From: Coix lacryma-jobi var. lacryma-jobi
Lineage: Eukaryota > Streptophyta > Magnoliopsida > Poales > Poaceae
Direction: 5' to 3'
NCBI GenBank assembly: GCA_009763385.1
Contig: CM019831.1
Location: 20,238,080 to 20,302,079 of the forward strand
Length of the DNA: 64,000 nt
In this document: one piece after another, positions 33,582 through 44,520 of the stretch
Numbering within the stretch: position 1 is the stretch's first letter
Layout: each line of letters starts with the position of its first letter
The notes under the pieces: model-generated
The model's database searches: none
The model's input: only the letters and a program-made list of their open reading frames with translations
What the model was told of the DNA's origin: nothing
Program-made: the position numbers and the translations under genes

Positions 33582-36500
33582 TCATTTTGGTGCAGGCGCT
33601 TTCACTGTCCTCTTTTCACCGTCGTTGCGGGCCCAGGGCATCATCCTCGTCCTGTTGAATCGGTCTTCGACAACCTTGATCTTCTTTGGATGATCAGTAA
33701 ATAGTTGGAGCTCTTCGTAGTTGTTGTATTGTTCGCGGCTCTGGACCCCATCAGCTCCCATGATCCGTTGCTTCCCTGACACAACCACATGCCTTTTAGG
33801 GTCTTCTGGGTATACATAGTAGGCTACTTGTGCGACATTGGTTGCTACTACCCAAGGATCATCTTTGTAGCCGATACTATGAAGGTCCACGGTTGTAAGC
33901 CCATAACCGTCAACTACAACCGCCTTTGGATGGACCCACTGGCACCGGAATACGGTTATGCTTAGGTTTTGGCCATAGTCAAGTTCCCATATTTCTTCGA
34001 CCTGCACAAAATATGACGTCCTCTGGCTCGTGGCCTCGTCGATGCCCTCGTATCGAACACCGTTGTTCTATGCCGCACTCTTCTTATCCTTCTCTTTCGT
34101 GTGGAACCTATAACCCGACACGTCATAACCTTGCCAAGTGGTGATTTGGGTGGACGGGCCTTTCTTAAGCTTCTGAATTTCCTCATGATTTTCCTCTGAT
34201 TCTTTAATTGGTATGTCCTGCTCTTTGAGCCACCCTATGAAGCTGTTCTTGTGATGGTTTTGTACCTAGTGCTCCGTGACCTGCCCATCATGAGTTGCAC
34301 GGATCTCGTTCAGGTGCTTTTCGACAAATGTCTCCATGCTAACTAACTGATGAAGTATGCTGTAATGAGCTTGTTGCACGGTTTCGTTTGGTACATCAGT
34401 GTGTAGTTTTGGTCCGATGCACCCCATCCCTAAGGTTCTGCCTTCGTGTTGATGGACAGGCAACCCAATCATCCTCCCATCTTTTATGTACCTCATACAC
34501 CAGTTCACGGCCTCCTCCGTTGTTTATGCCTCGATCATAGAGCCTTCAGGGTAAGCACGGTTATGGACGTATCTGTTAAGGGTGGACACGAACCGCTCGT
34601 ACATCCATATCTGATGTAGGTACACGGGGCCCAGTTGTTGGATCTGATCGACCATGTGCATCATCAAGTGTGGCATAATATCAAAGTATGCTGGTGGAAA
34701 GCACATCTCGAGCTGGCAAAGGGTCTCTGCGATGAACTCCTTCAAGGCAGGTAGCTCGGCCTCATCAATGACCTTCTGGGTGATGCGGTTAAAGAAGTAT
34801 GACATACGCGTGATGACCATCTTCACGTACTCTGGACGCATAACCCTGATCGCAATTGGCAGGAACACCGTCAACATGACGTGGCAGTCATGTGAGTTGT
34901 AGCCGGTCATTGTGAGGTCTTTCATCAAGACCAGACTCTTGATATTGGAAGAAAACCCAGTCGGCACCTTGATACCCCTAAGCAACTTGAGAAAAGCCGT
35001 CTTCTTGTCATGCGCCAGGTTGCAGGCTGCGCCTGGGATATCAACTTTACCGTTCTGAGCCGGTACTGGGTGAAGGTCCGGCCTGATGCCTTGATTGACA
35101 AGATCCATGCGTGACTTGAGACCATCCTTTGTCTTCCCCTTGATGTCCAGCAGGACACCAATCGTGCTTTCAAAGACATTTTTCTCTAAGTGCATGCAGT
35201 CGATGGCATGGGGTGTATTCAGTGTTTTCCAGTATGAAAGGTACTTAAAGAAAATCGACTTCTTCTTGAAAGGAACGACGGCGGTGACTTCCTCCATCTT
35301 GTCTCGCTTTCTCTTCCTTCTCTGTTTTGTTGCCCCATCTTCCGGTACCTTCTTCTTCTTTCCGAACTCAATCTGTTCCGTGTCCTTGACCATCTCATAC
35401 ACCTTTCCCCCCCAACTAGTTTGCACTGGTTGATCACGTTGCGGCTCGTCTTGATTGTCAAAATATTTATTCATAACACTCCTTCTGTACCTGTGATTTC
35501 TAACGAGGAACTGTCTGTGCCTCGTGTACACCATCTTATTGGATCCTTTAAGGTAAGTGTAGCAAGTCCCGTCGATGCAAATTACGTAGCCGGTCTTCCC
35601 TTTGATCTGCCCAGACAATGAGAAGAGACCGGGATAATCGGTGATGGTGACAAAGATAATTGCTTTTAGGGTGAACTTCTCCTTACGGTATGCATCCACC
35701 ATCTCGACTCCAACATCAAATAGTTTCTTCATTTCCTCCATGAGTGGTTCCAGGAGCACATCTATGTCGTTGTCGGGCTGCTTTGGTTCGGAGATAAGCA
35801 TAGTCAACATAAGGTACCTGCGCTTCTGACATAGATGGGGAGGCAGGTTGTACATGGTGAGGACGATGGGCCAAGTGCTATGCGAGCTGCTAAGCTCACC
35901 AAATGGGTTCATCCCGTCAGTACTTAATGCAAACCTTACGTGCCTAGGCTCCTTGCCAAACTCTGGGTAAGCCATGTTGAAATCCTTCCACTGCTTCGCA
36001 TCGGACGGGTACCGCAACTTGCCATCGTCTCTCAGTCGATCAGCTGACGCATGCCAGGACATGAGCTTGGCATCCTTTGGGTTCCCGAATATTGCACGCA
36101 GACGATCTTCCATGGGTAGATACCACACTGACAGTGCTGGACTTTTCCTGTGTGTGTAACCCTCTTCTTCCTCGTCTTGCTGAGCCGAGATCTGCTTGGT
36201 CACACTGCTCTTCTTTGCCTCCTTCTTCTTCTTTAGACCACCCCGCAAGCCTCCGTCATCTTCCGCATCCACACGACAACCAGCATTTTTCTTGTACCGA
36301 CTAAAGCCGCAGTGCGGACAACTAGTCAAATTCTCGTACTCACCCTGATACAGGATGCAGTGGTTAGGGCATGCATCAAACTTTCTCAGCCTCATCGCCA
36401 CTGGTCGGATTAGCTTCTTCGCTCGATAAGTATTGGCGGGCACCTTGTTGGCCATTGGGAACGTGGTGGCAAGGTAGCTTAACAGCTCATTGAAGCTAGT

Positions 36501-37190
36501 GTCAGACCAACCATGTCGAGCCTTCAACATTAACATATGGAGGTTAAAATGGAGCCGTGCACTCCTTCAGACACTCGCCCCCGTCCTTATAGAGAGGATC
36601 AATTGCCACCTGCTTCATTTCTCTAAAATTCGCCAACCACTTCGGACTACCATACACAACATCGTCTTCATCGATGTGTTTGACTAAATCCTCAACAAGA
36701 CGCATATCTTCGGGCTCGCTCACAACAGCCTCCTGACCATCACCACCGTTGTGCTCTTCATCCACCAAGTCTTGGATTACGTCCTCCACCGTGCTGTAAT
36801 CTCGAGAACCATTATTGCAACCAGCTGACATGGCTGCTGAAGATGATGATCCAGGTGCTCCTACAGGATTGCCCTGATTCACTGGTATAGATGTCGGCGT
36901 CGACGTCGATGAGCTCACTCCAGATGGACCACCACTCGCACCTTCTCTTTCACCATGAAGAGTCCAGACCGTGTAATCCTTCACGAAACCATACCTAATC
37001 AAATGAGATTGCACCATGGGATCTTGGTGGGCTTTCGTGTTCTTGCATTTTTACACGGACATATGGTTGCAATCCGCTTCAATTTCTCACGATGCCTTTT
37101 TGCAATAGTAATAAACTTCCTCACTTCCTCTAGGTACCGCAGATCACCCACTCTATCGAACCGGTACATCCATTCGGACCTCTCCATCAT
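33582..37190 (-). pseudogene. CACTA-2 gene 1: TNP2-type transposase, decayed
   Basis: Domains in order: Transpos_assoc at 37190-36990 (SEWMYRFDRVG, CPC), Transposase_21 core at about 36536-35000 (CPNHCILYQGEYENLTSCPHCG, LSTDGMNPFG, SGQIKGKTGYV, HAIDCMHLEKNVFES), a DUF4218-like part at about 34990-34520 (FPPAYFDIMPHLMMH, RYVHNRAYPEGSMIE) and a DUF4216-like tail at 34010-33582 (RCQWVHPKAVVVDGYG, DDPWVVA). TNP2-type proteins bind and cut CACTA ends. Breaks are a one-base loss in an A run at about 37043, a TAA at 34524-34526, a TAG at 34266-34268 where the CACTA-1 copy has Trp, and a TAG at 34068-34070 where CACTA-1 has Gln. It cannot make a full protein. Confidence 0.9.
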
Positions 37191-37324
37191 ACCTACACCA
37201 CATAAGCAAAAGAAATAGACAAATAAAAATGATTAGAAAATAGAAAAAACATCTTCCAAAGATAGAAGGGTAGGGAGATCCACCATAGAACATGGTAGAT
37301 TCATGCATAGAGAGAGATAGAATG

Positions 37325-37344
37325 GATCTAGATCTAGATCTAGA
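37325..37344. promoter_or_regulatory. GATCTA tandem in the CACTA-2 gene 1 leader
   Basis: Three and a third copies of GATCTA between the gene 1 start and the right terminal array. A matching tandem lies at the same relative place in CACTA-1 (47191-47212). Confidence 0.7.
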
Positions 37345-37534
37345 ACACTTGAACCAAAAAGAGGGGAAAAGAGAGATAAAGGGTGGGAGAGAGCCATTAG
37401 GAACCTTTTGTGTTGCCCTCCACCCCCAAATTCAATCCTTAGACCTCAATTCAAAAAGTTTGTCAAATTTTAGGGCAAAGCCTCCTCCCCCAAATGTTGT
37501 AAGAAGAAAGCTCGTGGGGAAGAAGAGGGGGCTG

Positions 37535-37550
37535 ACTGCTGTTTATATGG
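37535..37550 (-). promoter_or_regulatory. Probable TATA box of CACTA-2 gene 1
   Basis: On the minus strand CCATATAAACAGCAG lies directly inside the terminal array and is followed by a C/T-rich leader, as for a plant core promoter. Gene 1 starts about 350 bp downstream. Confidence 0.5.
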
Positions 37551-37557
37551 AAAATCT

Positions 37558-37675
37558 TAATCGTGGCGGGCATCCTAAGAAGGCCGTTAACCGTGACGGG
37601 TGCCTGGGCGACCAGGTGGCCAGGCCAGCCACCCAATAACCGCAACGGCCAGGTCAGAAGCCCGTCACGGTTAAC
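37558..37675. repeat. CACTA-2 right subterminal repeat array
   Basis: Copies of CGTGGCGGGC, AACCGTGACGGG and CCCGTCACGGTTAA in mixed orientation, adjacent to the element end at 37714. Confidence 0.9.
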
Positions 37676-37714
37676 TAATGCAAGGTATCACGCAAAATAA
37701 TTTATGTAGTAGTG

Positions 37715-39655
37715 TCCCCCTCTTCAACACCTTGCTCCAAACGCAAAGGTGATTGCATAGACGTCGTACGAGCAGTCAATAAGATGTCCCTTTTATGCCA
37801 TAGGATGAATTGATTCACTCCTTCTCCTAGTAACTCTAGTCCCTCTGGAGCTGGGTAGTCTATCTTCCATTGCATGAATTCAGGCTTCACAGTATGGACC
37901 TCAACCCGAGTGTAGTCGGGCGGGATCCTATTATTGTGATGGAAGCCACCAGGAGGATGTGCCACACCTTTTGCCACCTCAATCATATTTGATTGTCTGC
38001 CCATGAGAACCACTAAGGTGCAACTAGTTGGTTCTCGTATGCAATCGATGGGGGTTGTAGCTGTAGTGGAGCCTTGGCTGCTAGGAACCTTCGGAGGACT
38101 AGGAACTAATGCTAGTGTTCTTGGTGGCACCATTACTGTCCCTGGCGTCTCTAGCTCTATTGATAGTCCTTGTTCCTGCAGCGCCTTCGCAACTAGAGCC
38201 TTCACCTGGACCTCAAGATTAGACTCTCGGTCTCTGCCATGTTTCTTATACATATCTCTGTCCTCTTGAAATCCATACTTCCACGTCGTTCTTTTGCCTA
38301 GCCCTCTTGTGCGACCTGTGTGCTCGGTGTTTCCTAAGGCAAGGCTAAGCTCATCCCTCTCTCTAGAAGGCTTGAATGATCCTTTTTGTTTGTCTTCACC
38401 ATATTGCAATATCTTCGATACTGCCTGTTCGGTCTCTAGCTTATCAAACTTAAGTGCACTAGCTGCCTCTTTATTTCTTGAAAGTATCCAATTCCTTGTG
38501 CGGATTGATACCCCCTGCAAGTTGTATGCCCCTGATGCTTCGGCCTCTTCCTCCATCTTTCTAAACTCAGCTTCCTTCCTATAGTAACCACCGGGCCCTA
38601 GACGATGGTGGTGCACGTTCTTCTTCGCCAGCTCGGTGTTACGGGCACTAAGGGCCAATGCTTCTGGTGTGGTCTTTTGAGCCACAAGCTCTGCCCACAT
38701 TGCCTCAGTTATCTTGCCATACTCATGGAACGGAGTTAACCCCTTTAGGATGTATTTGACATTGAGCTCCGACTTCCAACGTCGGAATGACTCTCCAATT
38801 TGCTTAAGAGCTTGAAGGTGTACCCTTGCATAGGTTCCCTCTGGGAATCTAAAATTGGTGAACAACTTATCTGTTATTTGTTTCTTTTTTTTTTTTGATA
38901 CGTCTTTCCAAGTTTTGACTGCTGGGTTTAGCTCATCTCTTACTAGCACCCCAATTGCATTACGCCATTTTGCTCTCATTTTTATGGGCTGAAGGATCTC
39001 TCCTGTGTCCCCGACCTCTGTTATCACAAAGAGTGCCTTCTCTGGATATTGGTTTGCTTTTCTATCCCCTCGTTTCCTCTTAGGCTTGCTACCCGAGTTT
39101 GTGGCTTCAGGTTCTGGAGTAGAGGCATTAGTATCCAACTCTGTGGCTCTTGCATCTGCACCGTCTTCCTCCATTCGCCGATGTCTATTTCGCGTTCGAC
39201 GAGGGGCCTATTCGGGACTTCAAATGTTATTAGCATGATCAAAGTGTTAGCAAAATTGAGATACTATAAGGTTGTTTCCCTACCTCGTTCGGGTCATAGT
39301 CCATGTCCAACTCCTTGGAGGTCGGTCTCCGTCTGGTTTCTGGTGGGAAAGGATCCTCGGGACTTTCATATCCCTCTTCTTCTTCTTCTTCTTCTTCTTC
39401 TTTTTCTTCTTCTTCTTCTTCTTCTTCTTCTTCTTCTTCTTCTTCGTCATCATCATCATCATTCCCTTGAGCATCCTCTCCTGGTTTTATCTCTACTCCA
39501 CCTTCGTCTATTAGTTCCCTCTGGCTAAGCATGACTTCACGGTCCATGTCTAGCTCCTCGTCGAACTGCTCCTTAGTAAGGAGCTCCGGGTCTGCCTCCT
39601 CATAGGTTGGGCCGTGCTCAGGGCTTGGGGTTGCTTCGTCTGTGCTTCGCGTCAT
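37715..39655 (-). pseudogene. CACTA-1 gene 2, N-terminal part
   Basis: The first exon (39655 to about 39290) starts MTRSTDEATPSPEHG and has a long acidic run, mostly Glu with a block of Asp, encoded by a TTC/GAA repeat. A GT donor (GAGGTAGGG) and an acceptor near 39208 join it to a second exon (APRRTRNRHRR, then 39174 onward). This exon has a basic KPKRKRGDRKA patch and the plant transposase-associated region (WKDVSKKKKKQITDKLF, FRRWKSELNVKYILKG). It then reads LELLGEGVNQFILWHKRD and runs into CACTA-2 after EEGD. Removing CACTA-2 and one TCC joins it in frame to the part at 13306, so gene 2 was open here when hit. The role is presumably DNA binding or regulation in CACTA transposition. Confidence 0.85.
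39378..39448 (-). repeat. TTC trinucleotide run encoding poly-Glu
   Basis: About two dozen TTC or TTT triplets inside exon 1 of CACTA-1 gene 2, followed by CATCATCATCATC encoding Asp residues. Confidence 0.9.
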
Positions 39656-39848
39656 TTAGTCTTATGCTCTAATACATGCAAGAAATTTGCAGAAGTAAGA
39701 TGCGATAAAGCACCAGCAAGAAAATGAGAGAGTTGCTCTCAAATGAGAGGGTTGCTGCATGATACAGTCGTCCAACGCTCGTGGTGATCATCGATCATAG
39801 ACTAACATGACAGACATTAATCGATGAGGAGAAAACCCAATGGTCATC

Positions 39849-39927
39849 TTGGCCATATTCATGTGGATGGGGCTCGTCTACAATGGCACGCCATTTGAGA
39901 TGAGTTCCATCCACATGAATATGGCCT
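39849..39927. other. Pre-miRNA-like hairpin upstream of CACTA-1 gene 2
   Basis: Arms 39849-39879 and 39898-39927 pair over 29-31 bp with about four mismatches; their shared outer part is GGCCATATTCATGTGGATGG. An inner stem AATGGC/GCCATT closes an ACG loop. It lies about 190 bp upstream of the gene 2 start codon (39655) and is non-coding. Confidence 0.75.
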
Positions 39928-40029
39928 AGAAGAAGCATAGGGTCAAATTGGAGCATATAGTTGACTGTCATGTTCTCTCACTACACCCTTTTGTATCATC
40001 GAGCAAAAAATAATCAGATAAAACAAAAA

Positions 40030-40820
40030 AAAGTAGTAGTAGAGGCCTCAGAAACATGTCAATCATCATTTGATCATGGAATTGGAGCATCAAGGCATCA
40101 TTACAGAAAAGGTCATGTAGAAGCGGGTGGTAGTTATGCCTAGTTCCTCACAACTTCTTGATCATCAGCTCATATTCCGGATAATATATGGAGTTGGACA
40201 ATTTCATCATAGGCAAATAAAAAGAGAGGAAAGGAGAGTAAGCAAAAAAAGCAGCAGGTACTGCCAAACAAAGTCCCCCTTTATCTTTCTCATGGGGGTT
40301 TAGGACAGTAGAGGATAGGCCAGGAGATCAACTGTAAAAGTAGTACAGTAGTACTGCAAGTTGAAGTTCAATGTCAGAATCTGTCCAAGTCTGGACAGAT
40401 TTGCTTGCTGGTGATGTTTGATCTTGTTAATTGTTGAATCACCTTTGGATGCTTATAACATAGATGTATAGTACTTAATAAGCTTTCCAAAATGTCATAT
40501 GTCATGCCTTTACTGCTCTAGAACTCTAGTTTACCACTAGTTGAAGTTCAAGAAGTAGTAGAGGCCTCAAAAAGTTGTCAATCATCATTTGATCATGAAA
40601 TTGGAGCATCTGGCACCATACCAGTTAACAAGAGAGGAGAGGAGGGTCAGCCTAGTAGGGGCGGCTGCAAATGATGCCTAGTTCCTCACAAATTCTTGAT
40701 CATCAGCTTATTTTTTGAATAATATATGCAGTTGGACAATTTCATCATAGGCAAAAGACAGGAGAGGATAGTAAGAATAAAAAAGCAGTAGAAGCTGCTG
40801 CCAAAAACAGGAGAGGAGAG
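40030..40820. repeat. Segmental duplication upstream of CACTA-1 gene 2
   Basis: Two blocks repeat in direct orientation: the GTCAATCATCATTTGATCAT word with flanks (near 40056 and 40578) and the TAGTTCCTCACAA to CATCATAGGCAA stretch (near 40140-40216 and 40678-40753). Confidence 0.85.
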
Positions 40821-41619
40821 AGGATAGGACCATCAAGCAAATCTGTCTAGACTTGGACATTTTGGAAAGAGGAGAGGAGTGAGGATAGAAGGCATGGCAT
40901 ATGACATTTTGGAAAGCTTATTAAGTACTATACATCTATGTTATAAGCATCCAAAGGTGATTCAACAGTTAACAAGATCAAACATCACCAGCAAGCAAAT
41001 CTGTCTAGACTTGGACAGATTCTGACATTGAACTTCAACTAGTGGTAAAACTAGAGTTCTAGAGCAGTAGAAGGCATGGCATATGACATTTTGGAAAGCT
41101 TATTAAGTACCATACATCCATGTTATAAGCATCCAAAGGTGATTCAACAGTTAACAAGATCAAACATCACCAGCAAGCAAATCTGTCTAGACTTGGATAG
41201 ATTCTGACATTGAACTTCAACTAGTGGTAAACTAGAGTTCTAGAGCAGTAGAAGGCATGGCATATGACATTTTGGAAAGCTTATTAAGTACCATACATCC
41301 ATGTTATAAGCATCGAAAGGTGATTCAACAGTTAACAAGATCGAACATCACCAGCAAGCAAATCTGTCCAGACTTGGACAGATTCTGACATTGAACTTCA
41401 ACTAGTGGTAAACTAGAGTTCTAGAGCAGTAGAAGGCATGACATATGACATTTTGGAAAGCTTATTAAGTATCATACATCCATGTTATAAGCATCCAAAG
41501 GTGATTCAACAGTTAACAAGATCAAACATCACCAGCAAGCAAATCTGTCCAGACTTGGACAGATTCTGACATTGAACTTCAACTTGCAGTACTACTGTAC
41601 TACTTTTACAGTTGATCTC
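40325..41619. repeat. Long inverted repeat, arms about 225 bp
   Basis: The left arm 40325-40550 and right arm 41395-41619 are reverse complements with few mismatches; for example AACTGTAAAAGTAGTACAGT at 40330 pairs with its complement near 41595-41614. Transcription through both arms would give a long double-stranded RNA. Confidence 0.88.
40888..41619. repeat. Tandem repeat, four copies of about 181 bp
   Basis: Copies start with GAAGGCATG at 40888, 41070, 41251 and 41432. Each contains a TGTCCAGACTTGGACA or similar mini-palindrome and the CATCACCAGCAAGCAAATCT word. The last copy is part of the right arm of the long inverted repeat. Confidence 0.9.
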
Positions 41620-41696
41620 CGGGAGTTCTAGAGCAGGGCATGGCATTTTGGAAAGTTTATTAAGTACTATACATCAATAGCTTATTAAGTACTATA

Positions 41697-42235
41697 CCTG
41701 CAGAGCACGCTGCGGCGGAGAGGACAGGAGAGAGGGAGGCGGCACCAGTGAAGGACTGGGAAGGGGAGGTGGAGCCGACGGAGAGTTTACCGGCAGGGTC
41801 AACCCTAGCCCCCTCGGTCCGAGGAGAGGCAGCGCGCCGGCGGAGAGGACCGGGAGGGCGACGGCGGCGGCGAGTCCGAGCGGGGGTCCAACCCTAGCCC
41901 TCGCTCGGCCCGAGGACTGTCGAGAGTGGGGCCGGGGATGAGGAGCCCACGATGGCGGAGAGGACCGGAGGGAGAGGCGGCGCCGGCGGAGAGGACCGGG
42001 AGGGTGGCGCGCGGCGGGTCGGGCGGGGGTCAAACCCTAGCCCCTCGCACGACCCAAGGACTCTCGAGAGTGGGGGCCGGGGGTGAGGAGCCTGCAGTGG
42101 CGGAGATGACCGGGAGGGGGAGATGGCGCCGGCGGAGAGGACCAGAGGAGGCGGCGCTGGAATTTTGGGCAGCCTGACGGCGTCGAGAGGAAGAAGAGAG
42201 CGCCCAACACTTAGCCGCAAACTCGAACCCATGCC
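41697..42235 (-). promoter_or_regulatory. GC-rich leader region upstream of CACTA-1 gene 2
   Basis: About 540 bp of CGGCGGAGAGGACCGGGAGG-like repeats next to the internal array. A minus-strand TATA-like word (GATATATAGGC, about 42240-42250) lies between the array and this region, consistent with a gene 2 promoter. It matches the position of 21120-21660 in CACTA-2. Confidence 0.5.
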
Positions 42236-42257
42236 ATCTGCCTATATATCGAGCACC

Positions 42258-42340
42258 ATTTGTAGGGGCGGTTCTAGGAAGAAGCCGCCCCTACAAATGG
42301 ATTTGTAGGGGCGGTTTCTGATATAGCCGCCCCTACAAAT
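42258..42340. repeat. CACTA-1 internal repeat array
   Basis: Two palindromic pairs of ATTTGTAGGGGCGG and CCGCCCCTACAAAT, the same word as the terminal arrays, with no CACTA end. It lies between gene 1 and gene 2. Confidence 0.9.
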
Positions 42341-42523
42341 TTTTTTTATTTTATTGTTTATACAAATTTGGAATAGGAAATGAAATATAAATAAATGTTA
42401 GCACATATATTGAAACAGTACAACACATAAATATAGTCTTGTACAACATGAAAAATATAAAAGTTGTTAGCACATATATTGAAACAGTACAACACATAAA
42501 TATAGTCTTTGTACACATAAATA
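42341..42523. other. Presumed 3' UTR of CACTA-1 gene 1
   Basis: AT-rich. A word of about 50 bp (GTTAGCACATATATTGAAAC onward) is repeated at about 42398 and 42468. Confidence 0.6.
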
Positions 42524-44177
42524 TTAGCTTGTCACAACTTTTCCCTTGCCACCATTTCGTTGCCATGGCAATATGTCTTTACGCAGGTTCTTTTCCACAT
42601 TAATTATCCTTTTAGGGAAGTCTGTGAATAGGTGCATTTCACTGTAGTTATTGTACTCGTCAACATCATCCACGCCATCGACTCCGATAATGTGTTGTTT
42701 TGCAGAGACAACCACGTGTTTTGTCTTCTTCTTTGGGGGTAGGTTAGTTTGCGGGTCCGGTAAATAGAAAACTTGTGCGACACGTGAAGCAAGCACCCAA
42801 GGGTCATCTTGGTAGCCTAGATTGTCTAGGTCGACGATTGTGTAACCAATCTCGTTCAACTGGTGTTGTTTGATCCACCGACATCGAAAGAGGGCCATCT
42901 GTATATCCATTCCATAATCAAGTTCCCATATATCTTCAATGATGCCAAAGAATGGGATCTTTCGACCAACTCCGTCGAGAGCTTTGATCCGAACACCACT
43001 ATTTTGGTTAACACTACTACTATCCTTTGTGTGGGTATAGTACGTGTACCCATTGATTTCATAAGCTTGCCATGATGTTACTTGTCTTGATGGGCCTGCC
43101 GCTAACCTTGCGATGGTAATATCATCTGTGCTTTCTCCATCAGGTATGTTTTGGTCCTTCAACCATGTTGTGAATCGTTGCTTGTGTTGTTTCATGACCC
43201 ACTCATCTGTGCGCCCATTACTCTCGTCTCGAATGATAGCCAAGTGCTCATCAATGTATGGTTGAATTAATTTTGTACTCTGCAAAACACTGTAATGCGC
43301 CCGACTCACTTCATTAAAATCTCTGTCAATGAACACTTTCCTCCCCTTGGTGCCCTTCCCAGCCAGCCTACCCTTGTGATGACATTCAGGTTTGCCAATT
43401 GCTCTCTGTTCTTTTAGGTACTCTTGACAGCACTCAACAACTTCTTCAGTACTATAACCCTCTATCATGGAGCCCTCTGGATATGCTCGGTTATGTACGT
43501 ATCGATTAAGAACTGACATAAACCGCTCATAGGACCACATTTCATGCAAGTAACAAGGGCCCAATGCCTGTATCTGATGAACCATATGAATCATGAGATG
43601 TGGCATGATATCAAAAAAGGCAGGAGGTAAACACATCTCTAGTTGATTTTGGGTCTCCACCACAAAATTATGTAGTTCGCTCAGCTCTTTTCTACCAATC
43701 GACTTCTGTGAGATCTTCGAAAAGAAGTAACACATGCGGTTGATGGCCATTTTCAAAAACTCTGGTTGTATAGCCCTGATTGCAATAGGTAGGAACACTG
43801 TTAGCATCACATGACAGTCATGAGCCTTGAAGCGTGTTATTGCCAGGTCCTTCATAGACACTAGCCTCTTCACGTTCGCTGAAAACCCAGTTGGAACTTT
43901 AACCGTCCTTAGGAAAGTGCACATTGCTCTCCTCTCTTCTAGGGTGAGGTTAAAGCTAGCCGGAGGCAAAACATATTTTCCATTTCCCTGAGGTATAGGA
44001 TGAAGCTGGAGCTTTACATTTAGCTGCACCATGTCTTTTCGTGACTTCATACCATCCTTTGTTTTGCCTGTGTCCATCAAGGTAGAAATGAGACTCTCAA
44101 ATACATTCTTCTGCACATGCATAGCATCAATGGCATGGGGGACCTCTAAATCCGGCCAATAAGGCAAATACTTAAAG

Positions 44178-44259
44178 AAGATTGACTGTTTCTTAAAAGG
44201 TACATGTAACGTCCCGCCTCCTCGAGGCCGGGCCCGCTTACATCAGGCAGCTTTCATAG
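44178..44259. repeat. 82-bp tandem duplication at the TRIM border
   Basis: The 82 bases at 44178-44259 recur at 44260-44341. The unit spans the end of the transposase exon, the target site GTACA and the first 55 bp of the TRIM LTR, so it arose after the TRIM inserted. Confidence 0.95.
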
Positions 44260-44426
44260 AAGATTGACTGTTTCTTAAAAGGTACATGTAACGTCCCGCC
44301 TCCTCGAGGCCGGGCCCGCTTACATCAGGCAGCTTTCATAGGACCTAGACTATCCCCACAGACCAACACCAGTCTTTTCTGCGCACTTTGTCCTCACTCA
44401 TGCGTACCCGGGAAAGACTTCCCGGT

Positions 44427-44520
44427 CGGTCACCCATCGCTCCAAGCCAAGCATGCTTAACTTTGGAGTTTTTAGGAGATGGGCTTCCGGAAAAGAAGTT
44501 GCAACTTATTGGTATGAGTA
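44427..44520 (-). ncRNA. 5S rRNA-derived domain in the left Cassandra LTR
   Basis: Minus-strand 5S words are present: GATGGGTGACC (C box) and the A-box region AAGCATGCTTGG, which carries one change from the 5S AAGCGTGCTTGG. Confidence 0.8.

Larger units (their letters stand above)
13307..37714 (-). mobile_element. CACTA-2: 24.4-kb CACTA transposon nested in CACTA-1 gene 2
   Basis: Left end CACTACTACAG at 13307 and right end TGTAGTAGTG ending at 37714 form inverted repeats that stay similar for about 27 bp (both continue AATT.TTTTG.GTGAT). The target duplication TCC is present at 13304-13306 and 37715-37717. Subterminal words are of the AACCGTGACGGGC type, unlike those of CACTA-1. Gene 1 is at 37190-33582 and gene 2 at 17626-13900, both on the minus strand. 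A Copia element occupies 21762-33158. Without it the element would be about 13 kb. Confidence 0.95.

Noticed and set aside
39849..39927. Calling the CACTA-1 hairpin a true MIR820 gene
   Set aside because: Only a 9-mer is shared with miR820 as I recall it; the rest of the mature sequence does not align.
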